64,000 nucleotides of DNA from assembly GCF_040706615.1 (NCBI RefSeq), contig NZ_JAPDRF010000001.1, forward strand, positions 496,001 to 560,000, read 5' to 3'. The translations under genes and the position numbers were made by a program. Numbering within the stretch: position 1 is the first letter of the stretch; each line of letters begins with the position of its first letter. Of the stretch, positions 1 to 8,917 are shown one piece after another. Under the pieces are notes generated by a model that saw only the letters and a list, made by a program, of their open reading frames with translations, was not told the origin of the DNA and searched no databases. This DNA is from Lentisalinibacter sediminis (GTDB lineage: Bacteria; Pseudomonadota; Gammaproteobacteria; Steroidobacterales; Woeseiaceae).

Positions 1-150
1 GTTCAGCTGGCGCAACGCCTCGCGCACGGGCGTGCGGCTGACCCCGGCCAGCTCGGCCACCTCCTGCTCGGTAATGCGCGTGCCCGGCTCGTACTTGCCC
101 GACACGATGCCGTCCCGGACCGCCGCATAGGCTTTCTCGACCGCTTTCAC
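1..150 (-). CDS. GntR-family transcriptional regulator, N-terminal 50 residues (runs off left edge)
   Basis: Only the DNA-binding part is in the window. A GTG start at 150 follows a GGGGGAG purine tract at good spacing. The 50 residues form a GntR winged-helix N-terminus: an amphipathic first helix (AYAAVRDGIVSG), then PGTRITEQEVAELAGVSRTP with the VREAL recognition-helix signature. The effector domain (FCD, FadR-C or UTRA) lies outside, so the subfamily is unknown. The neighbouring TTGTATACA motifs at 5924-5996 resemble sites bound by FCD-type GntR proteins, so this may be the local regulator of the catabolic genes to its right; that link is inference. Confidence 0.8.
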   Translation of the reverse strand, partial: MKAVEKAYAAVRDGIVSGKYEPGTRITEQEVAELAGVSRTPVREALRQLN

Positions 151-212
151 CCTGCGCTCCCCCCGGCCAAGATCGCGCACCAGACGCCCGAGGCGGCAAG
201 CGGAGCACCCCA

Positions 213-781
213 TTGAGCGGCATCACGATCTACGGCCTGCTGGACTATCTGCATATCCTGCTACTCGTCTTCTGGCTCGGCACCGATCTCGGCGTCCTCC
301 TGGCCACCTCGGCGGCACGCTACCGCTGCCCGGCTGGGCTCTCACCCTGCTCTGGGCACTGACGGCCCTGTGGCTCAACCTGACCCTCGCACTGGTAGCC
401 GCAGAGGGCAAGCCCGTTCAGGGCCTGCTCGCAGCCGTGCAGCGCGTCTGGCTGATCGCCGTGGCCCTGGCCTGCGGGCTGGCGGCCCTGTGGCTGCTCG
501 CCGGCAGCAGCGGCAGCGAGGCGCCGGTGCCCGGCTGGCTCGCGCTGAAGATCGGCCTGTACGGGCTCGTGTGCCTCGCTGCCGTCGGCATCGACCGCGC
601 CTTCCTGCCGCTGATCCCCGCGATGGGCGAGCTGGCCCGATCCGGTAGCTCAGCCGCACTGGAGAACCGCATCTGCGGCGCGATCAACCACGCCCTGCGC
701 TACGGCTACTCCCTCTACGGCCTCCTGTTCCTGGCCGGCTTCCTCGGCGTCACGAAGCCAAGCTTCGCCATCGCCGTCTGA
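213..781 (+). pseudogene. Small integral membrane protein gene broken by an internal deletion/frameshift
   Basis: The reading starts at TTG 213, which has GGAG at 202-205. It begins in one frame with a helix containing DYLHILLLVFWLGTDLGVLL and then stops near 362. The next frame continues without a break from about 302, with LPGWALTLLWALTALWLNL and further hydrophobic segments, to a stop at 781. A downstream in-frame start exists at GTG 437 (114 residues) but would lose the first helices. The two halves look like one small multi-pass membrane protein that lost a piece and its frame near 300-315. It stands divergent to the GntR gene. Function unknown. A sequencing or assembly error is possible. 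Confidence 0.6.
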
Positions 782-805
782 CGCCGCCGAGAATCGGGAC
801 GTCCG

Positions 806-2728
806 TCAGGCCGCCTTCGACTTGCGCCTGCCCTTCTTCTTCACCTGCACCCGCTTGTCGGCCTTCACCCAGGTCTTGAATTCCGGCTGCCGCGGCGGGT
901 TCAGGCCGGTCTCGCGTTTGCAGCGCTTCTTCAGCTCCTCGATGGTGCCGCCCTTGTCGAACAGCTGGGTCGAACCCCGCTTCTTCGCCATGCGGGCACG
1001 CAGGGCCTTCGTCTTCTTCTCGTCGACGCTGAGGTCCGAGCGCAGCACGACGCCGTAGCGCCGCGCACCGTCCACGGTCACCAGTCCCGCGTCCACGTCG
1101 GCGGCGACCTTCTCCACGGGCCGCTCGAGAGGATCGCCCCAGCCGCCGCCGCCCCAGGTGTCGAAGTAGAGCAGATCGCCCTCTCGCACCTCGATGCGGT
1201 CGCACTTCGACTGCAGCAGTTCCTCGCTGCCGTCGCTGCGCATCAGCACCTTCTGGCTGCGCTGGCCGGGCAGGCCGCCGTTGACGCCCCAGGGATAGGT
1301 CAGCCAGCGGTCGTCGTGGATAGAGATCTCGCCGTCCTCGAGAAAGCGATAGCCCACCCGCAGCGCGTTGCCGCCGCGGTGGAAACCGGGTCCGCCGCTG
1401 TCCGGGATGGTCTCGTAGACGTCGATGCGCAGCGGGAAATAGCTCTCCAGGAACTCGTTCGGCACGTTGGTGAAGCTCGGCCACAGCGAATGGCCGTCCG
1501 GACCATCGCCGGAAGGCTTGCCCGGCACGCCGCCGAAGCCGATCTGGTAGAGCTGATACCACTCGCCGTTCTTGTCGTAGCCCGAGTACATGAAGTGCGG
1601 GCTGTCGGAGAATCCGGCGGCGCACAGGAAGTCCGGGTTGCCCTGGCCGAGCAGTCCGCCAAGCACGTCGAAGATACGGCCCAGCGCGTGGGTGCGGCAG
1701 GACAGCGCTGCGGGCTTCTTCGGCTTCAGCAGGGTGCCCTCCGGGATGCGCACCTCCATCAAATCGTAGAAACCGTCGTTGAACATGATCTGCGGGTCGA
1801 AGACCATGATCATGTACACGCCGCAGAACATCTTGAACATCTCCTCGTTGAGGAGGAAATTCACCGAGCCGATGGACTGGGGGTCGGTCCCCTCGAAATC
1901 GAAGATGACCTTGTTCCCCTCACGCCACATCGCGCAGCGGATCTTGTACGGACCCATGCCGAGGCCGTCGTCGCAGAGATAGTCCTCGAACACCTGCTTC
2001 TTCGTCGGCACCGTATCCTTGATGAGCCTGGCCATCGCCCGCTTGTTGCGGTCCAGCAGGTCCTCCAGCGCCGAGTACAGGATGTCGTCGCCGAAGCGCT
2101 CGGCGAGCTCGATGACCCGCTTCTCCGCCGTACGCACGGCTGCGACAATCGCGTTGAAGTCGGAGCGGTTCCAGTGCGGCAGCCGGCAGTTGTGCAGGAT
2201 CAGCTCCAGTACGTCCTCCTGCAGCTCGTCCTTCTTGTAGATTTTCGTCGGCGGCACGCAAATGCCTTCCTCGTAAATCTGGCGCGCATCGGTGGGCAGC
2301 GAGCCGGGCACCTTGCCGCCGATGTCCGTCATATGGCCGAACATGGCCGAGTAGGCGATAAGACGTCCGTCCTTGAAGATCGGGCGCAGCAACAGCCAGT
2401 CGTTGGCATGGCTGACGGCGCCGTTGCAGGCGTAGGGGTCCGAGGTGAGGAAGATGTCGCCCTCCTCGATGGTGCCGTCATAGGCTTCCTTGAAGCCGTG
2501 GATGAAGCTGCCGAACTGGCCGACGACCATCTTGCCGTCGACGTTCGCGATCATCGGGAACTCGTCGTGCTGCTCCCGGATTCCCGGCGACATGGCGGTG
2601 CGGAACAGCACGGTGTCCATCTCCCAGCGCGCGTTCTGCATGGCGTTCTCGATGATGTCGAGCGTGATCGGGTCGATCTTCTCCCGCTTGAACTTGCGCG
2701 GCTTGGTCTCAACTAGTCTTGCAGGCAT
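806..2728 (-). CDS. hyuB: Hydantoinase/oxoprolinase-type subunit B (HyuB family)
   Basis: 640 residues, a full-length HyuB/AcxB-like B subunit. The start at 2728 has GGGAG about 7 nt upstream. The N-terminus PITLDIIENAMQNARWEMD and the conserved stretches GDIFLTSDPY, GHMTDIGG and GGGGWGDPLERP are typical of the family. In N-methylhydantoinase, 5-oxoprolinase and acetone/acetophenone carboxylase systems, this subunit works with an HyuA-type ATP-binding subunit on a cyclic amide or ketone; the exact substrate cannot be read here. The C-terminus ends in an unusual Lys/Arg-rich tail (VQVKKKGRRKSKAA). It lies 18 nt after hyuA in the same operon. Confidence 0.88.
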   Translation of the reverse strand: MPARLVETKPRKFKREKIDPITLDIIENAMQNARWEMDTVLFRTAMSPGIREQHDEFPMIANVDGKMVVGQFGSFIHGFKEAYDGTIEEGDIFLTSDPYACNGAVSHANDWLLLRPIFKDGRLIAYSAMFGHMTDIGGKVPGSLPTDARQIYEEGICVPPTKIYKKDELQEDVLELILHNCRLPHWNRSDFNAIVAAVRTAEKRVIELAERFGDDILYSALEDLLDRNKRAMARLIKDTVPTKKQVFEDYLCDDGLGMGPYKIRCAMWREGNKVIFDFEGTDPQSIGSVNFLLNEEMFKMFCGVYMIMVFDPQIMFNDGFYDLMEVRIPEGTLLKPKKPAALSCRTHALGRIFDVLGGLLGQGNPDFLCAAGFSDSPHFMYSGYDKNGEWYQLYQIGFGGVPGKPSGDGPDGHSLWPSFTNVPNEFLESYFPLRIDVYETIPDSGGPGFHRGGNALRVGYRFLEDGEISIHDDRWLTYPWGVNGGLPGQRSQKVLMRSDGSEELLQSKCDRIEVREGDLLYFDTWGGGGWGDPLERPVEKVAADVDAGLVTVDGARRYGVVLRSDLSVDEKKTKALRARMAKKRGSTQLFDKGGTIEELKKRCKRETGLNPPRQPEFKTWVKADKRVQVKKKGRRKSKAA

Positions 2729-2746
2729 GTCGTGCTCCCTTCGTAA

Positions 2747-4804
2747 TCATGCATCGGGGCGGATGAGGATGTTGCCGAACTCGTCCACCTTGCCGGTGTG
2801 CTCGGGCAGGATCAGCGTGGTGGAGTCCATCTCCAGCACGATGGCCGGCCCCGGTATCTGGTTGCCCGCCTTCAGCTTCGAGCGGTGATAGAGCTTCGCG
2901 TCGCGATCCTTGCCGTCCACGTACACCTTGTGCTCGGCGATCACGGCATCCTTCGCGCTCCTGCCGCCCTTCTCGATCACCGCCGGTTTCACGGTGGTGG
3001 CCTTGCCGTTCACCACCGCACGCAGATTCACCAGTTCCTTCTCCTCGTCCAGGGCGAAGGTGAACAGCTGGCGGTGCATTTCGTCGAACTGGTCGCCGAT
3101 GGCGTCCAGGCCCTTCTTCTTTATCTCGCCCAGGTCCACGTCCACCGTGAGGGTCAGGCCCTGACCGTGATAGCGCAGGTCGGCCTGGTAGGAGATGGTC
3201 TGGTCCTTCTTGGCCACCCCTTCCTTGTCCAGCGTCTTCGAGGCCCGGGCCGCGAGCTGGGTGAAGATCTTCTCGAGGCCGGCCGGCGTCGTATTGGAGA
3301 AGCGCTTGATGTAGGTACGCGCCGCCTCGTTGCGCATCCGCGTGGTGGCATCTCCGTACGCACAGAGCACGCCGGGGCCAGGCGGGATGATGACCGGCCA
3401 GGAGTTCATCAGGCGACCCAGCGCGTTCGCGTGCAGGGGCCCCGCACCGCCGAAGGCGATAAGGGCAAAATCGCGCGGGTCGTAGCCCTTCTCCACCGAG
3501 ACCAGCCGCAGGGCACCGAACATGTTCTCGTTCACCAGCTTGATGATGCCCTCGGCGGCGCGCTTCAGCGGCAATCCCAGCGCGTCGGCCACCTGCTTGA
3601 CGGCCTTCTCGGCCAGGTCCCGGCGGATCTCCATGTCGCCGCCGAGGCGGGCATCCGTGGGCAGATAGCCCAGCACCACGTTGGCATCGGTGACCGTGGG
3701 GGCCTCGCCGCCCTTGTTGTAGGCGGCGGGACCGGGATCGGCGCCGGCACTCTCCGGCCCGACACGCAGGGCACCGGTGAGCTCGGGCACATGGGCGATG
3801 GATCCGCCGCCTGCGCCGACGGTGCGCACGTCCACGGAGGACGCTCGCACGGTCACGTCGCCAACGCTGGTTTCGCGGCGAAGTTGTGCATAGCCATTCT
3901 CGACCAGCGCCACGTCCGTCGAGGTGCCGCCCATATCGAAGGTCAGCAGGTTCGGATAGCCGGCCTGTTTCGCCACCCAGATGGCCCCCGAGACGCCGCC
4001 GGCGGGACCGCTCATGAGCAGGTTGACCGGGTAGTTCCGCGCCTGCGTCGCCGAGGCCAGGCCGCCGTCGGAGCGCAGTACGTGCAGCTGCACTTCCTTG
4101 TTCAGGTCCTTGCGCAGGTTGCGGCGCAGGTTGTTGATGTACGCATCCACCTTCGGGCGCACGTAGGAGTTGGCCACCGTCGTGATGGTGCGCTCGTACT
4201 CCTGCATCTCCGGAACCACCTCGGAGGACAGCGATACCGGCATCTTCGGGAAGACCTTCTTGGCGACCTTGGCCACCTCGCGTTCGTTGGCCGGATTGGC
4301 GTAGGAGTTGATCAGTGAGACCGTCAGCGCTTCGACGCCCCGGCCTTTCAGACGTTTCAGCTCCTTCTCGAGCTTGCCCTTGTCGAGCGGCGTGACCACC
4401 TTGCCGTCGGCGCCCATCCGCTCCTCCGCCTCGACCGTCAGGGCCAGCGGCGCGAGCGGAGCGCTCTTGTTGTAGATCACCCAGCCACCGAGGCCACCCG
4501 GTACGAAAGAACGGGCGATCTGCAGCACCTGCCGGTAGCCCTGCGTGGTGACCAGCCCGACCGTGGCGCCCTTGCCCTCCAGGATCGTGTTCGTGGCCAC
4601 GGTGGTGCCGTGCATGACGTGCGTGATCTTCTTCGAATCTACGCCCGCCTCATCGCAGATCTTGGTGATGCCGTTCAGAACGCCGATGGAGGAGTCCGCG
4701 GGCGTACTCGGGACCTTCGCTGTCCAGGTATCCCCGTTCTTCTCGTCCACGAGCAACAGATCTGTGAACGTGCCACCCACGTCCACGCCGAGTCGGTAGG
4801 CCAT
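2747..4804 (-). CDS. hyuA: Hydantoinase/oxoprolinase-type subunit A (HyuA family, ATP-dependent)
   Basis: 685 residues. The ASKHA-type fold is marked by GVDVGGTFTDLLLVDE near the N-terminus (first phosphate loop), FDMGGTSTDVALV near residue 290, a GAGGGSIA loop near 330 and AFGGAGPLHA near 450. The start at 4804 has AGGGGA 5 nt upstream. Family members use ATP to drive hydrolysis of hydantoins or 5-oxoproline, or carboxylation of ketones, together with HyuB, which is encoded 18 nt downstream. The HMG-CoA lyase gene lies upstream on the same strand. The presence of an N-carbamoylsarcosine-amidase-like gene at 7281 makes an N-methylhydantoin route one option. This is not proven. Confidence 0.9.
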   Translation of the reverse strand: MAYRLGVDVGGTFTDLLLVDEKNGDTWTAKVPSTPADSSIGVLNGITKICDEAGVDSKKITHVMHGTTVATNTILEGKGATVGLVTTQGYRQVLQIARSFVPGGLGGWVIYNKSAPLAPLALTVEAEERMGADGKVVTPLDKGKLEKELKRLKGRGVEALTVSLINSYANPANEREVAKVAKKVFPKMPVSLSSEVVPEMQEYERTITTVANSYVRPKVDAYINNLRRNLRKDLNKEVQLHVLRSDGGLASATQARNYPVNLLMSGPAGGVSGAIWVAKQAGYPNLLTFDMGGTSTDVALVENGYAQLRRETSVGDVTVRASSVDVRTVGAGGGSIAHVPELTGALRVGPESAGADPGPAAYNKGGEAPTVTDANVVLGYLPTDARLGGDMEIRRDLAEKAVKQVADALGLPLKRAAEGIIKLVNENMFGALRLVSVEKGYDPRDFALIAFGGAGPLHANALGRLMNSWPVIIPPGPGVLCAYGDATTRMRNEAARTYIKRFSNTTPAGLEKIFTQLAARASKTLDKEGVAKKDQTISYQADLRYHGQGLTLTVDVDLGEIKKKGLDAIGDQFDEMHRQLFTFALDEEKELVNLRAVVNGKATTVKPAVIEKGGRSAKDAVIAEHKVYVDGKDRDAKLYHRSKLKAGNQIPGPAIVLEMDSTTLILPEHTGKVDEFGNILIRPDA

Positions 4805-4943
4805 GGCTTCCCCTTAATGGCTTTGGTTCATATCCACCGGTACGCCGCGTTCGCCGTACCACAGTCGTGTCGTTGTCTCTCCCTGAGCCCCGGACAGGAT
4901 AACCGGAGTCTCGCGGCTTTGCGCGCGGCCCGCAACCGCGCCC

Positions 4944-5870
4944 TCACTCCCCGGCAGCGACCCGCTTCGCGGCCATCTCCGGGAAAATTCCGGCCTTCGG
5001 CAGCATCGCCGGAACTCCCCGCCCGAGCTGCTGTTCCAGCCAGAGGCTGATCTCGATGATCTTCGGCAGCGATACGCCCGTCTCGATGCCGGAACGCTCC
5101 AGCATGTAAACCAGGTCGTCCGTCGGGATGTTACCCGTCGCCGCCGGCGCGAACGGGCAACCGCCGATACCACCGATGCTGGCATCGAGCGACGCAACGC
5201 CGGCCTCGACCGCCGCCTGCGCGTTGGCGAGCCCCGTGTTGCGGGTGTTGTGCAGATGACAGCGCAGCGGCATGCCCGGGACCGCCTCGGCGACGCGGCC
5301 GAGCAGGTCGCGAACCTGTGAAGGCACCGCAACGCCGATGCTGTCGGCCAGCGCCAGTTCCACCGGCCCGGCCTCCGCCACCCGTCGCACGATCTCCAGG
5401 ACCCTTTCCGGCGCAACCTCCCCTTCGAAGGGGCAGCCGAACGCCGACGAGACCATGATGTTGGCGCGGATACCGGCCGCCTTCGCCTGGGCGGCAATCT
5501 TCAGCCACGCCGCGACGGATTCGTCGCTGCTCACGCCCTGATTGCGGCGGTTGTAGGTATCGCTGGCCACCACGACCATTCCCACCTCGTCGATGCCGCA
5601 GTCGCGGGCCCGTTCGAAGCCCCGCTGGTTCAGCACCAGGCCGATATAGGTGATGTCGTCCCGGCGCGGCAGCGCCGCCACCAACTCTTCGGCGCCGGCC
5701 ATCTGCGGCACCTTCTTCGGATTGACGAAGCTCGCGACCTCGAGACGCCGTATGCCGGCATCCACCGCGCGGCGGATAAATTCCGCCTTGATCTCGACGG
5801 GCAGGATCTCCGGCTCGGACTGCAGTCCGTCGCGGGGCCCGACTTCGATGATGGAGATGCTGCGGTTCAT
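4944..5870 (-). CDS. mvaB: Hydroxymethylglutaryl-CoA lyase
   Basis: 308 residues when started at ATG 5870; an upstream in-frame ATG at 5933 would add 21 residues unlike the family and would overlap an operator. It is a DRE-TIM metallolyase that cleaves (S)-HMG-CoA to acetyl-CoA and acetoacetate. Visible motifs are EVGPRDGLQ near residue 9, the metal-binding CHLHNT, and the family signature GGIGGCPFAPAATGN with the catalytic Cys. It normally ends leucine or related branched-chain catabolism. Here the other leucine-degradation genes are absent, and it sits with hydantoinase and CaiB-type genes, so it may act on a related 3-hydroxy-3-methylacyl-CoA. The ribosome site is weak. Confidence 0.88.
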   Translation of the reverse strand: MNRSISIIEVGPRDGLQSEPEILPVEIKAEFIRRAVDAGIRRLEVASFVNPKKVPQMAGAEELVAALPRRDDITYIGLVLNQRGFERARDCGIDEVGMVVVASDTYNRRNQGVSSDESVAAWLKIAAQAKAAGIRANIMVSSAFGCPFEGEVAPERVLEIVRRVAEAGPVELALADSIGVAVPSQVRDLLGRVAEAVPGMPLRCHLHNTRNTGLANAQAAVEAGVASLDASIGGIGGCPFAPAATGNIPTDDLVYMLERSGIETGVSLPKIIEISLWLEQQLGRGVPAMLPKAGIFPEMAAKRVAAGE

Positions 5871-5923
5871 GGCAGGTCGGCGATTCTCAACTGGGTGAGT
5901 CACGGTCGCTGAAACGCCGTCTA

Positions 5924-5996
5924 TTGTATACAAGTGTCTGAAGCAGACAAGAGAATCCTGAAACCCTTAACTCAGATCCGGCAAAATTGTATACAC
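5924..5996. promoter_or_regulatory. Pair of TTGTATACA operators in a divergent promoter region
   Basis: A perfect palindrome TTGTATACAA lies at 5924-5933 and a near copy TTGTATACAC at 5987-5996. Their centres are 63 bp apart, about six helical turns. A further inverted repeat, TGTCTG-aag-CAGACA, sits at 5935-5949. The sites lie between the HMG-CoA lyase gene (left) and the CoA-transferase gene (right), so one bound regulator could control both directions. The motif form suits GntR-family proteins such as the one truncated at the left edge (inference). Confidence 0.65.
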
Positions 5997-6055
5997 TAGC
6001 GGGGGTCCAACCGGCGGCGCGTGCCGCGCCGCCATGCGCATTCAGAGGGAGAACC

Positions 6056-7279
6056 ATGGCGAGCGAATCGGCGAATCGTGACACTAACCGGGGACCGCTG
6101 TCCGATCTGCGCGTGATCGAGATGGGCACGCTGCTGGCCGGCCCTTTCTGCGGTCAGCTGATGGGCGATTTCGGCGCGGAGGTGATCAAGATCGAGCCGC
6201 CCGGCCAGGGCGATCCCATGCGCGACTGGGGCCAGGAGAAGGCCCACGGCAAGTCCCTCTGGTGGCCGGTGATCGCGCGCAACAAGAAATCCGTCACGGT
6301 CAACCTGCGGGTCGAGGAAGGTCAGCAGATCGTCCGCGACCTGGTCCGCGAGGCCGACTTCCTGCTGGAGAATTTCCGTCCCGGCACGATGGAGCGCTGG
6401 AATCTCTCCTACGAAGAGCTGAAGAAGATCAACCCGGGACTCATCATGATCCGGGTGTCCGGGTTCGGTCAGACCGGACCCTACGCCAAACGGGCCGGCT
6501 TCGGCGCGGTCGGCGAATCGATGGGCGGGCTGCGCTACGTATGCGGCGACCCGTCCGCGCCGCCGAGCCGGGTAGGCATCAGCATCGGCGACTCCCTCGC
6601 CGCCACCTTCGCCACCGTCGGCGCCCTGGCAGCGCTGCATCACCGGGAACGCACCGGCGAGGGACAGGTGGTCGACTCGGCCATCTACGAGGCGGTGCTG
6701 AATATGATGGAATCCCTCATCACCGAATACGACAAGGCGGGCTACATCCGCGAGCGGCAGGGCTCCATCCTGCCCGGTGTCGCCCCGTCCAATGTCTACC
6801 CCACCCGGGACGACAAGCTGCTGCTGATCGCGGCCAACCAGGACACTGTTTTCCGGCGCCTGACCGCCGCCATGGGCCGGCCGGAGCTGGCCGAGGACGA
6901 GCGCTACCACAACCACTCGGCGCGCGGGGCGCACCAGCAGGAACTCGACGCGCTGGTCGCGGACTGGACCCGCACCAAGGACCAGAAGGAACTCATCGAG
7001 CTCATGGAGGAGCACGGCATTCCGGCGGGCGGCATCTACCGCGCCCCGGAGATGCTGGAGGATGCCCACTTCCAGGCGCGCCAGGCGGTCATAGAGACGA
7101 TGCACCCGGAGTTGGGCACGCTGAAGATGCAGAACGTGGCGCCGAAACTCTCGGCGACGCCGGGCTCGGTCCGCAGTCCGGGCCCCGCCCTCGGCCAGCA
7201 CACCAACGAGGTCCTCGCCGAACTGCCCGGTTATGACGCCGAACGCCTGCAGGCACTGCGCGAGGACGGAGTGATCTGA
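6056..7279 (+). CDS. CaiB/BaiF family (class III) CoA-transferase
   Basis: 407 residues from ATG 6056, which has AGGGAGA about 6 nt upstream. The family transfers CoA between carboxylic acids through an aspartyl-CoA intermediate. The N-terminal DLRVIEMGTLLAGPFCGQ, the nucleotide-loop region VIKIEPPGQGDPMR and the catalytic Asp179 in VGISIGDSLAA are present. The C-terminal domain includes GVAPSNVYPTRD. Length is normal. The acid activated cannot be inferred. As first gene of the rightward unit (CoA-transferase, amidase, VOC, then acyl-CoA dehydrogenase), it probably makes the CoA ester that the dehydrogenase or the divergently encoded lyase uses. Confidence 0.9.
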   Translation: MASESANRDTNRGPLSDLRVIEMGTLLAGPFCGQLMGDFGAEVIKIEPPGQGDPMRDWGQEKAHGKSLWWPVIARNKKSVTVNLRVEEGQQIVRDLVREADFLLENFRPGTMERWNLSYEELKKINPGLIMIRVSGFGQTGPYAKRAGFGAVGESMGGLRYVCGDPSAPPSRVGISIGDSLAATFATVGALAALHHRERTGEGQVVDSAIYEAVLNMMESLITEYDKAGYIRERQGSILPGVAPSNVYPTRDDKLLLIAANQDTVFRRLTAAMGRPELAEDERYHNHSARGAHQQELDALVADWTRTKDQKELIELMEEHGIPAGGIYRAPEMLEDAHFQARQAVIETMHPELGTLKMQNVAPKLSATPGSVRSPGPALGQHTNEVLAELPGYDAERLQALREDGVI

Positions 7280-7280
7280 G

Positions 7281-7928
7281 GTGGCGGAGAGGCTCGAGGA
7301 CGAGTACCGGCAGGCCGGCTTCGGTCGCGCGTTGCAACCCGGGGCACGCCCGGCACTGCTCGTGGTCGATTTCGTGCGTGCCTACCTGGACTCCGACTGC
7401 CCGTTGTACGCGGGTGTGGAGGATACCCTGGTCCACTGCCGGAAGCTGCTCGCGGGCGCCCGCGAGGCCGGTATCCCGATACTCCACACCAACGTGGCCT
7501 TCATGCCCGGCGGCATCGACGGCGGCGTGTTCTATCGCAAGGTGGGGGCGCTGCGTTGCCTCGACCGCGGCTCTCCCTATGGTGAGTTCGCCGACGGTCT
7601 CGAACCCGTGGACGGCGAGCCGGTGGTGACCAAGCAGTACGCCAGCGCATTCTTCGGCACCTCCCTCGCCTCTACGCTCACGAGCCTCGGCGTCGATACC
7701 GTGTTCATCGCCGGACTGACGACCAGCGGCTGCATCCGCGCCACCGCCGTGGACGCGATCCAGCACGGCTTCCTGCCCTTCGTGGTGCGCGAGGCGGTCG
7801 GGGATCGGGACCCGGCGCCCCATGCAGCGAATCTCTTCGACCTGCAGGCGAAATACGCGGAAGTCATCAGTCTGGATAGTGCGCTCGGCCATCTCGAGCG
7901 GTACCGGGCGGAGCCGAAGCGGCCGTGA
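7281..7928 (+). CDS. Isochorismatase-fold cysteine hydrolase (N-carbamoylsarcosine/maleamate amidase-like)
   Basis: 215 residues from GTG 7281, one base after the CoA-transferase stop. The catalytic triad of the fold is visible: Asp30 in LLVVDF, Lys118 in VVTKQYASAF and nucleophile Cys151 in GLTTSGCIRATAVDA. The TTSGCIRATA signature and the FFGTSLAS segment are closer to N-carbamoylsarcosine amidohydrolase and maleamate amidase than to isochorismatase proper. Such enzymes release ammonia from a carbamoyl or amide group. Next to HyuA/HyuB, an N-carbamoyl amino acid is a reasonable substrate guess. Its stop overlaps the start of the VOC gene. Confidence 0.85.
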   Translation: MAERLEDEYRQAGFGRALQPGARPALLVVDFVRAYLDSDCPLYAGVEDTLVHCRKLLAGAREAGIPILHTNVAFMPGGIDGGVFYRKVGALRCLDRGSPYGEFADGLEPVDGEPVVTKQYASAFFGTSLASTLTSLGVDTVFIAGLTTSGCIRATAVDAIQHGFLPFVVREAVGDRDPAPHAANLFDLQAKYAEVISLDSALGHLERYRAEPKRP

Positions 7929-8794
7929 TCGGGCCCATACGCTGCGTCACCGTCACCGTGCCCGACCTCGGCCATGCGGTGGAGACCTACCGGGACTACC
8001 TCGGCTACGAACGATTCCACGAGGAGCGCCTGGCGAACGCACAGGCGGATTTCATGGGCGCGCCCGCCCTCGCGGGTGCGGACTCTGCACTCCTGAGACC
8101 GGCCGGCGGCGGCGATTTCTGTTTCCGCTTCATCGCCCAGCGACTGGCTCCCGAATACCGGCCGCTGACGACCTGGGGCTGGAATGCCGCCGAGCTGATC
8201 GTCGAGGACGTCGACCGGCTGGCGGCCGAACTGGAGGACTCTCCGTTCCGCATCGTCGGCCCGCCGGAGGACCTGTCTTTCTCGGATGCCATCCGGGCGA
8301 TGCAGGTCATCGGGCCGGCAGAAGAAGTGCTCTACCTGACCATGGTCAAGGAGCCGCTGCCCGGGTTCGATCTGCCCAGCCCGGCCTGCCCCGTGGACCG
8401 CACCTTCATCGTCATCCTCGGCGGCCCGGACATGGAGGCCATGCAGGCGTTCTACCGCGGCAGCTTCGGCGTGCCAGCGGCACCCGTCATGGAGGCCCGC
8501 ATCTCGGTGCTGTCACGCGCACTCGATCTGCCGGCCGCCACCATGCATCCCATTGCCGCGATGCCCCTGGCAGGCCAGTCCCTGATCGAGGTGGACGACT
8601 ATCCTGCCACGACGACTGCGCGGGACTGCCCGCCCGGCGGACTACCGCCGGGCATCGCGATGGTGAGCTTCGCCGCAGATGCACTGCCGGACGGTCTGCC
8701 GGCCGGGCGTTTCTCCGGCCCGCCGTATCGTGGCGCACGCAGCACCCTCACCACCGGCGCGGCCGGCGAGCTGGTCGAACTGATCCAGACCTGA
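7925..8794 (+). CDS. VOC-superfamily (glyoxalase/dioxygenase-like) protein
   Basis: 289 residues, GTG start at 7925 overlapping the previous stop (GTGA). The first half (IRCVTVTVPDLGHAVETYRDYLG) and the second (FIVILGGPDMEAMQAFYRGSFG) each look like a vicinal-oxygen-chelate beta-alpha-beta-beta-beta module, so this is a two-module VOC protein. The usual His/Glu metal ligands are not obvious in both halves. Function is unknown; the family includes glyoxalases, extradiol dioxygenases, methylmalonyl-CoA epimerases and binding proteins. Translational overlap ties it to the amidase. Confidence 0.7.
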   Translation: MIGPIRCVTVTVPDLGHAVETYRDYLGYERFHEERLANAQADFMGAPALAGADSALLRPAGGGDFCFRFIAQRLAPEYRPLTTWGWNAAELIVEDVDRLAAELEDSPFRIVGPPEDLSFSDAIRAMQVIGPAEEVLYLTMVKEPLPGFDLPSPACPVDRTFIVILGGPDMEAMQAFYRGSFGVPAAPVMEARISVLSRALDLPAATMHPIAAMPLAGQSLIEVDDYPATTTARDCPPGGLPPGIAMVSFAADALPDGLPAGRFSGPPYRGARSTLTTGAAGELVELIQT

Positions 8795-8887
8795 CGCTGC
8801 GACCTGCCGATCTGGACACCGCCTCCACAGCGATGAGCGGGCCTTGGGACATCGCGCTGCAACGCACAAACGGCCTCTCGGACGCCG

Positions 8888-8910
8888 TATAATCGGGGAG
8901 GACAAAAGGA
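8888..8910 (+). promoter_or_regulatory. Promoter -10 box and ribosome site of the acyl-CoA dehydrogenase gene
   Basis: A consensus TATAAT lies at 8888-8893 in the 123-bp gap after the VOC gene. AAGGAG at 8905-8910 precedes ATG 8918. No good -35 box is seen 16-18 bp upstream, so an activator may be needed. It suggests that the dehydrogenase is at least partly transcribed on its own. Confidence 0.5.
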
Positions 8911-8917
8911 GTTCACT

